From Streptomyces sp. NBC_00448 (GTDB lineage Bacteria > Actinomycetota > Actinomycetes > Streptomycetales > Streptomycetaceae): 64,000 bases of DNA. The DNA is taken from NCBI RefSeq assembly GCF_036014115.1, contig NZ_CP107913.1, forward strand, positions 7,433,501-7,497,500, written 5' to 3'. The translations under genes were made by a program, and so were the position numbers. The stretch's first letter is position 1. Every line of letters starts with the position of its first letter. Of the stretch, positions 46,496 to 55,453 are shown piece after piece. Under the pieces are notes generated by a model. The model did no database searches, was not told where the DNA came from, and saw only the letters and a program-made list of their open reading frames with translations.

Positions 46496-47161
46496 TCAGT
46501 GGATGATGCCGGTGCGCAGCGCCACCGCGACCATGCCGGCCCGGTCGCCGGTGCCGAGCTTGCGGGCGATCCGGGCCAGGTGGCTCTTGACGGTGAGCGC
46601 GGACAGGCCCATCGACACCCCGATCGCCTTGTTCGACTGGCCCTCCGCGACCAGCCGCAGCACCTCGACCTCGCGGCCGGACAGCTCGCGGTAGCCGCCC
46701 GGGTGGCCGGGCACGCCCGGCGGGCGGCGCTGCATACGGGCCGCGGTGGCGCCCAGCGGGGCCAGGCCCGGGCGGCCGGCCAGCGCGCCCGCGGTGTTGC
46801 GGGTGCCGGTGACGACGTAGCCCTTCACGCCGCCGGCCAGTGCGTTGCGCACCGCGCCGATGTCGTCGGCGGCCGAGAGCGCCAGGCCGTTGGGCCAGCC
46901 GGCCGCGCGGGTCTCGGCGAGCAGGGTGAGGCCGGAGCCGTCGGGCAGGTGGACGTCGGCGACGCAGATGTCGCGCGGGTTGCCGACCCTGGGGCGGGCT
47001 TCGGCGATGGAGGAAGCCTCGATCACGTCCCGGACTCCGAGCGCCCACAGGTGTCGGGTGACAGTGGAGCGAACCCGGGGATCGGCCACGACGACCATGG
47101 CCGTCGGCTTGCTGGGACGGTAGGCGACCAGGCTCGTGGGCTGCTCGAGAAGAACGGACAC
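46496..47161 (-). CDS. Orphan NarL/LuxR-type response regulator
   Basis: 221 residues: a receiver domain (about 20-130) with the phospho-acceptor Asp in VADVHLPDGSG near 70, and a LuxR-type helix-turn-helix (about 155-215: LSGREVEVLRLVAEGQSNKA, then LTVKSHLARIARKLG). No sensor kinase gene is next to it. The receiver has a deletion or divergent stretch in its second half. The gene has its own upstream region with low-GC DNA near 47210-47260 and a perfect palindromic hairpin after it. The target is unknown. Confidence 0.87.
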   Translation of the reverse strand: MSVLLEQPTSLVAYRPSKPTAMVVVADPRVRSTVTRHLWALGVRDVIEASSIAEARPRVGNPRDICVADVHLPDGSGLTLLAETRAAGWPNGLALSAADDIGAVRNALAGGVKGYVVTGTRNTAGALAGRPGLAPLGATAARMQRRPPGVPGHPGGYRELSGREVEVLRLVAEGQSNKAIGVSMGLSALTVKSHLARIARKLGTGDRAGMVAVALRTGIIH

Positions 47162-47303
47162 CGGGCCTCCTGTGCAAAGGGGACTGAAACGGTCACAGTC
47201 TCCTTCGGCAGCATTTGCTCCCGGCTTTAGGGAAAGATCACGATTTGTTGGAGAACAATTCCGGCAAATCGGACGGCCGATCGAACAGCGCCGGGACGGA
47301 CCG

Positions 47304-47930
47304 TCAGGTCCTGCGCTTCGGCAGCGGCACCACGCCGCTCACCGGCCGCCCGGACGGGTCGGGACCGTCGGTCGGCGGCAGGCCCGCGCACGCGCACAGC
47401 AGGTCGCACCAGGCCACCAGGTGCGCCGCCGTGTCCGGACCGCCGAGGCCCGGCCGGTCGTACGGCGTCCACGACGCGCGGATCTCGATCTGCGTGTCGT
47501 CCCTGCGCTCGGACAGGCCGCCGAAGTAGTGCGAGGACGCGCGGGACACGGTGCCGCTCGGCTCGTGGTACGCCGCGCCGCGGGCCGCCAGCGCGCCGGT
47601 CAGCCAGGACCAGCTCACCTCCGGCAGCAGCGGGTCGCCCGCCATCTCCGGCTCCAACTCGGCCCGGGTGAGCGTGACCAGCCGGAACTCGCCGTGCCAG
47701 GCGTCATGGCCGTCCGGCTCGTGCAGCAGCACCAGCCGGCCGTCGGCCAGTTCCTCCCCGTCGGCGAGCACCGTCGCCTCCAGCGCGAAGGCGTACGAGG
47801 CGAGCCGGCGCGGCGCCGGCACCTCCTCGATCCGTACCTCGGTGCGGGCCCGGGCGGTCCGCAGACCGTCCACCGCGCGCCGGAAGGAGAAGGGAGCCTC
47901 GTCCGGCGAGTGCCCGTGAACCGCAGCCAT
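47304..47930 (-). CDS. DUF3000 family protein
   Basis: A 208-residue cytoplasmic-looking protein of the actinobacterial DUF3000 family. Recognisable parts are FRRAVDGLRTARAR at residues 16-29, IEEVPAPRRLASYAFALEA near 34, GEFRLVTLTRAELEPEMA near 80 and SRASSHYFGGLS near 130. The function is unknown. It is divergent from hemE, with about 200 bp between them. The order RNase D, response regulator, DUF3000, hemE is from memory conserved in Streptomyces. Confidence 0.85.
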   Translation of the reverse strand: MAAVHGHSPDEAPFSFRRAVDGLRTARARTEVRIEEVPAPRRLASYAFALEATVLADGEELADGRLVLLHEPDGHDAWHGEFRLVTLTRAELEPEMAGDPLLPEVSWSWLTGALAARGAAYHEPSGTVSRASSHYFGGLSERRDDTQIEIRASWTPYDRPGLGGPDTAAHLVAWCDLLCACAGLPPTDGPDPSGRPVSGVVPLPKRRT

Positions 47931-48127
47931 GCCCGGAAGACTAGGCCGCCACCCGGTCGCACGCCCGCACCAACACCCCTTGTGTCACGGCGTGCTGCCG
48001 CCGAATCGCCATCCGCGGGGGTCCGCGCGCGGTTCTTCGGCGGGGGAGGAGCAGGGGAGGAACGGCGTCCCGGGGAGGGCGGTGACCCGGGCGAGGCGGT
48101 GTCACGGGCCGTGGGAGGATTCGGGAT

Positions 48128-49174
48128 GTGAGTGCGCACCAGCAGACCGCTGCTTCCCCGTTCATCCGCGCCTGCCGGCGCGAGTCCGTGCCGCACACCC
48201 CGGTGTGGTTCATGCGCCAGGCCGGGCGCTCGCTGCCCGAGTACCTGAAGGCACGCGAGGGCATCCCGATGCTGGAGTCCTGCACCCGGCCCGAACTCAT
48301 CGCCGAGATCACCATGCAACCGGTGCGGCGGCACGGCGTGGACGCGGCGATCTACTTCAGCGACATCGTGGTGCCGCTCAAGGCGATCGGCATCGACGTC
48401 GACCTCAAGCCCGGGGTCGGACCGGTGATCGGCAGCCCGATCCGCACCCGCGCCGACCTGGCCCGGCTGCGCGACCTGGAGCCCGACGACGTCTCCTACG
48501 TCACCGAGGCGATCGGGCTGCTCACCGCGGAACTCGGCGCCACCCCGTTGATCGGCTTCGCCGGCGCGCCCTTCACGCTGGCCAGCTATCTCGTGGAGGG
48601 CGGCCCGTCCCGCAACCACGAGCGCACCAAGGCGATGATGTACGGCGAGCCCGAGCTGTGGCGCGAGCTGCTCGACCGGCTCGCCGACATCACCGCGAGC
48701 TTCCTCAAGGTGCAGATCGAGGCGGGCGCCAGCGCGGTGCAGGTCTTCGACTCCTGGGTCGGCGCGCTCGCCCCCGCGGACTACCGGCGTTACGTCATGC
48801 CCACCTCCGTGAAGGTCTTCGACGCCGTCAAGGACTATGGCGTGCCCCGCATCCACTTCGGTGTCGGCACCGGGGAGTTGCTCGGGCTCATGGGCGAGGC
48901 CGGAGCGGACGTGGTCGGCGTCGACTGGCGGGTGCCCCTCGACGAGGCGGCACGCCGGGTCGGTCCCGGCAAGGCGCTCCAGGGCAACCTCGACCCCTCC
49001 GTCCTCTTCGCCCCGACCGCCGCGGTCGAGGCCAAGGCCGCGGAAGTGCTGGACGCGGCCCGCGCGTCCGGCACGGGCCACGTCTTCAACCTCGGCCACG
49101 GGGTCATCCCCAGCACGCCGCCCGACGCGCTCACCCGCCTCGTCGACTACGTCCACACGGCGACTGCGCGGTAA
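48128..49174 (+). CDS. hemE: Uroporphyrinogen decarboxylase
   Basis: A 348-residue enzyme that removes four carboxyls from uroporphyrinogen III to give coproporphyrinogen III in haem synthesis. The substrate motif is near residue 26 (FMRQAGRSLPEY), YFSDIVVPLKAIG is near 77 and IGFAGAPFTLASYLVEGGPS near 141. The start is GTG 48128 and the length is typical. It is separated by only 17 bp from a convergent lipoprotein gene. hemY and chdC, the later coproporphyrin-route enzymes, follow 1.1 kb downstream. Confidence 0.97.
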   Translation: MSAHQQTAASPFIRACRRESVPHTPVWFMRQAGRSLPEYLKAREGIPMLESCTRPELIAEITMQPVRRHGVDAAIYFSDIVVPLKAIGIDVDLKPGVGPVIGSPIRTRADLARLRDLEPDDVSYVTEAIGLLTAELGATPLIGFAGAPFTLASYLVEGGPSRNHERTKAMMYGEPELWRELLDRLADITASFLKVQIEAGASAVQVFDSWVGALAPADYRRYVMPTSVKVFDAVKDYGVPRIHFGVGTGELLGLMGEAGADVVGVDWRVPLDEAARRVGPGKALQGNLDPSVLFAPTAAVEAKAAEVLDAARASGTGHVFNLGHGVIPSTPPDALTRLVDYVHTATAR

Positions 49175-49191
49175 CGCACCACCCTGGAGGC

Positions 49192-50181
49192 TCAGGGCAC
49201 CCGGCGGACCAGCTTTCGACGGACGAGGCGGTAGATCAGGAACCCGAGGGCGGCCAGGGCGGCGAAGGGGAGGACGACCGCGAAGGCGACCAGCACCCCT
49301 CGTACCGCCACGCGGAACCCGTGCCAGCCGGTGCCGAAGGCATGCCCGACGGTGGTCCAGAAACCGCTGGGGTGGTGGGGCTTCGCCCGCGCCGGAGCGG
49401 CCGGCGGCTCGGAGAGCTTGAGCGTGATCGTCGCGAGGTCGGTACGCGACCTGAGCGACGTCTGCTGCGCTTCGAGCGCTTCGAGCGCCGACTCCCGGGT
49501 GCTCAGCTCGCTCTCCAGCTTCACCACGTCGTCCAGGTCGGTCGCCTTGTCCATCAGGGCCCGCACCCGCGCCACGCTGGCCCGTTGCGACGTGATCCGG
49601 CTGCCGACGTCGACGACCTGCCCGGTGACGTCCGCCACGCTCACCTTGCGCTCCAGCAGGCGCCCGAGCCCGCCGAGTTCGGCGAGCACCGTGTCGTACG
49701 CGTCCGGCGGGACCCTGAGCTGGATCGTGGAGGTGGCCCGGCCGCTCGCGTCGACGGTCGTGGTCTCGTCGCCCGCGTAGCCGCCGGCCCGGGTGGCGTA
49801 CTGCCGGGCCTTGGCGAGCTGGTCCTGCACGTGCGGGGTGCGGACGCCGAGGGTCGCGGTGCGCACGAGGTAGCTGGCCGGCGTCGGCGTCCCCGTCGGA
49901 GTGCCGCCGGGTGCGCTGCCGTGCGCGGCGCCGGAGTCGGTGCTGCCGGAGCCGGTCGCGCCGGAGGGCGCGGTCGACGCCGCGGAAAAGGGCGCGTCGG
50001 CCGCCCGCTTCGCTCCCGCGTCCGCCGACTTCGCCCCGGACGAGTCGCTGCCGCTGGATGCGCTGCACCCCCCGACGGCCACGGCCGCGGCCAGCAGCAG
50101 CGCGAGACCGGCCGCGCCCCTGCGCCCGAGGCGCCGCGGCCGAGCCCGGTCCTTTCTTCGCCAGATCTGCGTGTGGGTCAT
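49192..50181 (-). CDS. DUF4349 lipoprotein with C-terminal membrane anchor
   Basis: 329 residues. An Arg-rich start and hydrophobic signal end in the lipobox VGGC (Cys near residue 39). A Ser/Gly/Ala-rich linker leads to a DUF4349 domain (about 105-290) with a coiled-coil part (VARVRALMDKATDLDDVVKL, near 210) and a C-terminal transmembrane helix near 295-320. The function is unknown; membership suggests an envelope-associated coiled-coil protein. ATG 50181 follows a G-rich ribosome-binding site, and a TTG at 50184 is adjacent. It is divergent from hemY. Confidence 0.82.
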   Translation of the reverse strand: MTHTQIWRRKDRARPRRLGRRGAAGLALLLAAAVAVGGCSASSGSDSSGAKSADAGAKRAADAPFSAASTAPSGATGSGSTDSGAAHGSAPGGTPTGTPTPASYLVRTATLGVRTPHVQDQLAKARQYATRAGGYAGDETTTVDASGRATSTIQLRVPPDAYDTVLAELGGLGRLLERKVSVADVTGQVVDVGSRITSQRASVARVRALMDKATDLDDVVKLESELSTRESALEALEAQQTSLRSRTDLATITLKLSEPPAAPARAKPHHPSGFWTTVGHAFGTGWHGFRVAVRGVLVAFAVVLPFAALAALGFLIYRLVRRKLVRRVP

Positions 50182-50314
50182 CAAATCCCCCCGGTGTCAG
50201 GGCTGTTGGGTCGCGATCGACGGTTGGACGGGCCCGGCCCGCGGCGGGTTTCAGGCGCGCGGTTCCGAAGGGGTCACGTTCGGAACTCGTTCCGGCGTCT
50301 GCGACAGTGGAGCC

Positions 50315-51808
50315 ATGAGCCAGACGCGTGACGGCCGGGACAGCCGAGGGAATCAGGGCGACGGGCGCGGCGCCGCGAACGGCCCGGCACGGGTCCCCGG
50401 GCGGGTCGTGGTGGTCGGCGGCGGGATCTCCGGACTGACCGCGGCCCTGGACCTCGCCAAGGGCGGCGCCCAGGTCACGCTGCTGGAAGCCGCGGAGCGG
50501 CTGGGCGGCAAGCTGTACGCCGACGAGATCGCCGGCGCGCCCGTGGACCTCGGCGCCGAGTCGATCCTCGCCCGGCGGCCCGAGGCGGTGCGACTGGCCC
50601 GCGAGGTCGGGCTCGCCGACGACCTCCAGCCGCCCGCTGTCGGGGGCGCGACCCTGTGGACCCGCGACCGGCTGCGCCCGATGCCGCAGGGCCATGTGAT
50701 GGGCGTGCCGGGCGACCTCGCCCCGCTCGCCGCCTCCGGGGTGCTGTCGGCCGCGGGCCTGGCCCGTATCCCGCTCGACCACGTGCTGCCCCGCACCGAC
50801 ATCGGCGAGGACACGGGCGTCGGCGCCTACGTCGCCGCCCGGCTGGGCCGCGAGGTGGTGGACCGGCTGGTCGAACCGCTGCTCGGCGGCGTCTACGCGG
50901 GCAACTCCTACGAGATCTCGCTGCGTGCCGCCGTACCGCAGCTCTACGCGGCCGCCCGCGACAGCCGCTCGCTGATCGAGGCGGCCCGCGGCATCCAGCG
51001 CAAGGCGGCCGCCGCCTCGACCGGCGGCCCGGTCTTCAACGGCATCCGCGGCGGGATCGGGCGGTTGCCGCTCGCGGTGGCCGACGCGTGCCGCGCCGCG
51101 GGCGTGAGGATCGCGACCGGCACCCCGGTACGGGAGTTGCGGCGCACCGGCCCGCACGAGTGGCGGGTCGGTCTGGACGGTCGCGAGCTGACCGCCGACG
51201 CGGTGGTGATCGCTGCGCCCGCACCCGTCGCCGCCGCGCTGCTCGCCGAGGAGGCACCGGCCGCCGCGGCGGAGCTGGGCGCGGTCGAGTACGCGAGCAT
51301 GGCGCTGGTCACCATGGCCTTCCGCCGCCGCGACGTGCTCCAACTCCCGCTCAGCAGCGGCTTCCTGGTGCCTCCGGTGGACGGCCGGACGATCAAGGCG
51401 GCCACCTTCTCCAGCCGCAAGTGGGGCTGGCTCGACGAGGCCGGCGGCGAGACGTTCGTGCTGCGCACCTCGGTCGGACGGCACGGCGACACCGCCGACC
51501 TCGCCTGGGACGACACCGACCTGGTCCGGCTCTCCCGGGAGGACCTGGGCGAGGCGGTGGGCCTGCGGGCCGCGCCGATCGCCGCCCGGGTCACCCGCTG
51601 GGACGGCGGGCTGCCGCAGTACGCGGTCGGGCACGTGGACCGGGTGCGGCGGCTGCGCGAGCAGGCCGCGAAGCTGCCGGGCCTGGCGCTGTGCGGCGCG
51701 GTGTACGACGGGGTCGGCATCCCCGCCTGCGTCGGCAGCGGGCGCCGGGCCGCCGCCGAGGTGCTGGCCACCCTGGTGCCGGGCGGCGCGGGCGGCGCGG
51801 GAGAATAG
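50315..51808 (+). CDS. hemY: Coproporphyrinogen/protoporphyrinogen III oxidase (HemY/CgoX)
   Basis: A 497-residue FAD oxidase. The dinucleotide-binding motif VVVGGGISGLTAALDLA at about residues 31-47 is followed by LLEAAERLGGKL. The C-terminal FAD segment LALCGAVYDGVGIPACVGSG lies near 460. In actinobacteria this enzyme oxidises coproporphyrinogen III to coproporphyrin III, consistent with the chdC gene 4 bp downstream. ATG 50315 is placed by the shared family N-terminus; it has only a weak GTGGAG before it. Confidence 0.92.
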   Translation: MSQTRDGRDSRGNQGDGRGAANGPARVPGRVVVVGGGISGLTAALDLAKGGAQVTLLEAAERLGGKLYADEIAGAPVDLGAESILARRPEAVRLAREVGLADDLQPPAVGGATLWTRDRLRPMPQGHVMGVPGDLAPLAASGVLSAAGLARIPLDHVLPRTDIGEDTGVGAYVAARLGREVVDRLVEPLLGGVYAGNSYEISLRAAVPQLYAAARDSRSLIEAARGIQRKAAAASTGGPVFNGIRGGIGRLPLAVADACRAAGVRIATGTPVRELRRTGPHEWRVGLDGRELTADAVVIAAPAPVAAALLAEEAPAAAAELGAVEYASMALVTMAFRRRDVLQLPLSSGFLVPPVDGRTIKAATFSSRKWGWLDEAGGETFVLRTSVGRHGDTADLAWDDTDLVRLSREDLGEAVGLRAAPIAARVTRWDGGLPQYAVGHVDRVRRLREQAAKLPGLALCGAVYDGVGIPACVGSGRRAAAEVLATLVPGGAGGAGE

Positions 51809-51812
51809 CCGT

Positions 51813-52583
51813 ATGACCGATTCGACCGCCGATCGCGCCCTCGACTCCGCCGCAGCAGCAGCCGCGGCCGACGCCACCCAGAACCGGCCCGCCAACGCGG
51901 GCAAGAAGGCCAAGGATCTCAACGAGGTCATCCGCTACACGCTCTGGTCGGTGTTCCGGCTCAAGGACGTGCTGCCGGCCGACCGCACCGGCTACGCGGA
52001 CGAGGTGGAGGAGCTGTTCGCGCAGCTCGCCGCGAAGGACGTCACCGTGCGCGGCACCTACGACCTGTCCGGGCTGCGGGCCGACGCCGATCTGATGATC
52101 TGGTGGCACGCGGAGACCGCCGAGGCGCTCCAGGACGCGTACAACCTCTTCCGCCGCACCTCGTTCGGCCGGGCGCTGGCCCCGGTGTGGTCCAACATGG
52201 CGCTGCACCGGCCGGCGGAGTTCAACAAGTCGCACGTGCCGGCGTTCCTCGCGGACGAGGAGCCGCGCGCGTATGTCAGCGTCTACCCGTTCGTGCGCTC
52301 CTACGACTGGTACCTGCTGCCTGACGAGGACCGTCGCAGGATGCTGGCCGACCACGGCAAGATGGCGCGGGGCTTTCCCGATGTGCGGGCCAACACGGTG
52401 GCGTCCTTCTCGCTGGGCGACTACGAGTGGATTCTCGCGTTCGAGGCGGATGAGCTGTACCGGATCGTGGACCTCATGCGGCACCTGCGTGCTTCCGAGG
52501 CGCGGCTGCACGTCCGTGAGGAGGTGCCCTTCTACACGGGGCGCCGCCGCCCCGTCGCCGAACTCGTCGCCGGGCTGGCCTGA
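51813..52583 (+). CDS. chdC: Coproheme decarboxylase ChdC (HemQ), chlorite-dismutase family
   Basis: 256 residues. An Ala/Asp-rich start of about 30 residues is followed by the ferredoxin-like double fold of the family. Expected residues are seen: Tyr in YPFVRSYDWYLLP near 160 and the proximal haem His in MLADHGKMARG near 182. The enzyme turns coproheme into haem b, the last step of the coproporphyrin route used by actinobacteria. It starts 4 bp after hemY and is cotranscribed with it. Confidence 0.93.
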   Translation: MTDSTADRALDSAAAAAAADATQNRPANAGKKAKDLNEVIRYTLWSVFRLKDVLPADRTGYADEVEELFAQLAAKDVTVRGTYDLSGLRADADLMIWWHAETAEALQDAYNLFRRTSFGRALAPVWSNMALHRPAEFNKSHVPAFLADEEPRAYVSVYPFVRSYDWYLLPDEDRRRMLADHGKMARGFPDVRANTVASFSLGDYEWILAFEADELYRIVDLMRHLRASEARLHVREEVPFYTGRRRPVAELVAGLA

Positions 52584-52639
52584 GCGGGACCCTCCGGGCC
52601 GGCCGGAGCTGACTGGCCGGAACTGACCCTCCGGGCTGC

Positions 52640-52757
52640 CCCGTTGGGCGCGCGTGGGGGTACCTCCCAGGCGAAGCTCTGGGGGGAGAACGGCGCGACA
52701 AGCCACCCACCGGCGGGTGGTCCTCAACAGCCGGACCCACCCCACCACGCCGGAGGG
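52640..52757 (+). repeat. Dispersed intergenic repeat, copy A
   Basis: About 115 bp after chdC that recurs in inverted orientation at 61183-61282. The best-matched core is 52655-52732 (TGGGGGTACCTCCC, then AGAACGGCGCGACAAGCC). Inverted GGACCCTCCGG (52588-52598) and CCGGAGGGTCC copies (ending near 52760) flank it. The region 52584-52762 holds no gene. Confidence 0.75.
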
Positions 52758-52762
52758 TCCGG

Positions 52763-52972
52763 CTAGGCCGTGTTTTGGAAGTCCCTCCCCCCCTGCCTTC
52801 GGCGGGGGAGGTGCCCCCATCCCGTGGCGCCTGGCACGCACGCTCGCTTCGTTGTCGGGCTTGTCCGAGTAGGCCCACTACGAGGACAACCCTCCGCCTT
52901 GCGATCGCACGCACCAGACGCCACGGCCCCCGCCCTTTGGGCGGACGGCGCTACTTCCAAAACACGGCCTAG
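52763..52972. mobile_element. MITE with perfect terminal inverted repeats
   Basis: Identical inverted ends, GGCCGTGTTTTGGAAGT inward from both sides, bound a 202-bp body (52767-52968). CTAG on each side (52763-52766 and 52969-52972) fits an IS5-type YTAR target duplication. The interior has no transposase. Short frames inside are not credible genes. It ends at the stop codon of the peptidyl-tRNA-hydrolase-like gene. Confidence 0.85.
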
Positions 52973-53667
52973 CCCCGAAGCGCCGGAACGTCCGCGACGA
53001 CGGTCGCCGACCCGGGAGCGATCTCGGTGAAGCCCGCATCGCGGACGAGGGGAAGCCCGGACCCGGTCAGGCCCCGCCAGGTCGCAGGGGTTGCCGTGCG
53101 CACGGCAAGTCGGAACCCCGCTTCCCGCCAGGCGCGGCGCTCCTCGGGGGAGAGGTCCCACCAGGCGAGTTGGGCGCCGTGGCCGGCCTGGGCCATGGCC
53201 TTGCCGGCGGACATGGTGATGTCGGGCGCCATCCAGAGGACGGGGTGGGCCGGGTCGGCGGGCGGGGGCGGCTCGGGGTCGTCGAGTTCGGTGCCGGACA
53301 CCTGGAGCTTGGCCAGGTCCTTCGGCCAGCCGTCGAGCGGGACCGGCGGGAAGACCCGGACCTCCGCGGTCTCGCCGGTCACGGTGATACCCGGCAGGGC
53401 CTCGGCCCGGCGCCACTCCCCGCGGCGGGCACGCCGTACGACCTTGCGGATGCGGGCGTCCTGCCAGGCGTGGACCACCTCCGTCCACTCGCCGTCCTCG
53501 TCGGTCGCCCGCTCGTCGGACAGCAGGGTCAGGACGGCCCGGGCCGCGGTCTGCAGGGCGTCGGTGCGGGCCGGCGGCGCCTCGCGCTCGATCCGGACCA
53601 CCAGGGGCAGGACGTACTGGGGCGCGGCGTCGCGGTCGACCGCCTCGTGCTGGAAGGGGCTGCTCAC
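52969..53667 (-). CDS. Peptidyl-tRNA hydrolase II-like protein
   Basis: 232 residues. The C-terminal 115 form a PTH2 domain (VLWMAPDITMSAGKAMAQAG followed by HGAQLAWW near 150-172), which in active members releases peptides from stalled peptidyl-tRNA. The N-terminal half has no clear family but is conserved-looking and hydrophilic. GTG 53667 begins the sequence after a GAGACTGACCGG leader without a strong ribosome-binding site. The stop TAG (52969-52971) lies inside the CTAG target duplication of the MITE, so the insertion touched the last codon without lengthening the protein. Confidence 0.75.
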   Translation of the reverse strand: MSSPFQHEAVDRDAAPQYVLPLVVRIEREAPPARTDALQTAARAVLTLLSDERATDEDGEWTEVVHAWQDARIRKVVRRARRGEWRRAEALPGITVTGETAEVRVFPPVPLDGWPKDLAKLQVSGTELDDPEPPPPADPAHPVLWMAPDITMSAGKAMAQAGHGAQLAWWDLSPEERRAWREAGFRLAVRTATPATWRGLTGSGLPLVRDAGFTEIAPGSATVVADVPALRG

Positions 53668-53724
53668 CCGGTCAGTCTCCCATCGGACCTGTGCGCCCCC
53701 CGCGGGGTGGGTCAGGATGGGGGT

Positions 53725-55392
53725 GTGCTGGAGACGAACGGGCTGCGGCTCGATGAGGTCGGGCGGCGCTACGGGGTGCGCGGGCCCTGGGTGTTGAGGG
53801 ATGTCTCGCTGGAGGTGCCGGGCGGTTCGCTGGTGCGGGTGGAGGGCGCCAACGGCAGCGGGAAGTCCACGCTGCTGAGGATCGTCGCGGGTGTGGACCT
53901 GCCGACCGCCGGGCGCCTGACCGGGCGGCCGGAAGCCGGTACCGCGTACGTGCCCGAGCGCTTCCCCGCGGCGCTGCCGTTTCCGGTGCTGCGCTACCTC
54001 ACCCACCTCGGCGCGATCCGCGGCCTGCCTTCCGCTGCCGCCCGTGCCCGTGCCCTGCACTGGCTGGAGCGCTTCGGCATCACCGGGTACGCCGGGACCC
54101 CGCTCGACGAGCTGTCCAAGGGCACCAGCCAGAAGGTCGCCGTCGCGCAGGCGCTGCTCGCCGACCCGGAGCTGCTCGTCCTCGACGAGGCGTGGACCGG
54201 CCTGGACACGTCCGCCCGCGATGTCCTCGACGACGTGGTGCGCGAACGGGTCGGCGCGGGCGCGACCGTCTTCTACGTCGACCACGACCCGCGCCGCCTG
54301 GCGGGAGAGGCGACCGCGGTGTACGCGGTGACGCCGGGCGGTGCGGTCCGGGCGGCCGACGTGCCGGGCCGGGAGCGGCCGGGGGCTGGGCACCGCACCG
54401 GGGGCCGCGTCGTCGTCGAGGCCGCCGGGAGCGGTGAAGTGCCGCCCGCGGTCGAGCCGTTCGGGCCGTGGCGGGAGGGCGGCGGTCGGATCGGGGTGGA
54501 GGTGCCGGCGGAGGCGTCGGACGGTGTGCTGCGGGCCCTGCTCGGCGCGGAGCCGCCCTGGCACATCGAGGCCGTACGCGGCGGGGGCGTGCCGCGGCCC
54601 CGTATCGGCGCGGCGACCGTACCGGCCGTGTCCGTACCCGCCGCGAAGGCACCCCCCGTGTCCGTACCGGCCGTGGACGGAGCGTGGGGGACGGGCGGAC
54701 CGTACCGCAGGCTCGGCGCGCTCGTGCGGTACCAGGCCGACCTGCTGCTGCGCTCGCACCGCTTCCTGCCGCCGCTGATCTTCTACGGCGCCGTGCTGGC
54801 CATCGGCGTCGCGGGTGGAGAGGCGCTGCTCGGCTCGCTGGGGTACGCGGCCGCGCTGCTGCTGCCGGTGGCCGCGTGGCTGGTGCGGGTGTGCGCGACG
54901 GGCGAGCCGCCGGCCGCGCGGGCCTGCACGGCTTCGGCGGTGGGGCCGGGCCGGGCCCATCTCGGCGCGCTGCTGGCCGCGTTGGGCGGGTCCGGGCTGC
55001 TCGGGCTGGTCGGCACGCTGGTGGTCACCGCGATCAGCGGCGCGCACACCGACGACATGCGGGCGGACATCCCGATCGGGCCGGCGCTGCTGGCCGGGCT
55101 GATGGCCGCGGCGGTCTCCGTGCTGCTCGGTACGGCGGTCGGCGCGCTGACCAACTCGCCGCTGCTGCCGGGGGCGGGCTGGTCGGTGCTGGTCACGGCG
55201 TTCGGCGCGGGCGCGGTGCTGCTGACCAGCGGTTCGCCCGCGCAGGCCGCGGTGACGTCGCTGGTGCACGGGTCGCAGTCGGGCGCGGTGCACTACCCGG
55301 TGGCCGCACTCGCGGTGGCGGTCTGCGTGGCGGCCCTCGCGCTGGGCGGGTCGGTGCGGACGGTGGCCCGGCTGGGGAACGCGCGGGCCTGA
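53725..55392 (+). CDS. ABC transporter with fused ATPase and membrane domains
   Basis: 555 residues. The ATPase is at the N-terminus (about 1-220): Walker A GANGSGKST near 43, signature LSKGTSQ near 133 and Walker B LLVLDEAWTG near 152. A linker of about 100 residues rich in Pro/Val/Ala follows. The C-terminal 220 residues contain about six hydrophobic helices. This is a CcmA-like ATPase joined to an ABC-2-type membrane part, so the protein would dimerise into an exporter. The substrate is unknown. GTG 53725 is set by frame and homology, and the ribosome-binding site is poor. It is divergent from the PTH2-like gene with 57 bp between starts. Confidence 0.82.
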   Translation: MLETNGLRLDEVGRRYGVRGPWVLRDVSLEVPGGSLVRVEGANGSGKSTLLRIVAGVDLPTAGRLTGRPEAGTAYVPERFPAALPFPVLRYLTHLGAIRGLPSAAARARALHWLERFGITGYAGTPLDELSKGTSQKVAVAQALLADPELLVLDEAWTGLDTSARDVLDDVVRERVGAGATVFYVDHDPRRLAGEATAVYAVTPGGAVRAADVPGRERPGAGHRTGGRVVVEAAGSGEVPPAVEPFGPWREGGGRIGVEVPAEASDGVLRALLGAEPPWHIEAVRGGGVPRPRIGAATVPAVSVPAAKAPPVSVPAVDGAWGTGGPYRRLGALVRYQADLLLRSHRFLPPLIFYGAVLAIGVAGGEALLGSLGYAAALLLPVAAWLVRVCATGEPPAARACTASAVGPGRAHLGALLAALGGSGLLGLVGTLVVTAISGAHTDDMRADIPIGPALLAGLMAAAVSVLLGTAVGALTNSPLLPGAGWSVLVTAFGAGAVLLTSGSPAQAAVTSLVHGSQSGAVHYPVAALAVAVCVAALALGGSVRTVARLGNARA

Positions 55393-55453
55393 AGTCGCCG
55401 TCCGGCGAAGGCGGTTGTGTCGAAGTTCGCGCCGCGCCGGCCGGCCGCCAGGC

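Noticed and set aside
47615..51931. A 1438-codon open frame on the minus strand
   Set aside because: It runs antisense across DUF3000, hemE, the DUF4349 gene and hemY, which all have clear family motifs. The translation is Arg/Gly/Ala/Pro-rich without any domain. It is the usual high-GC shadow.
52770..53030. Small open frames inside the MITE
   Set aside because: They read through the inverted repeats and have no start signal or family resemblance.
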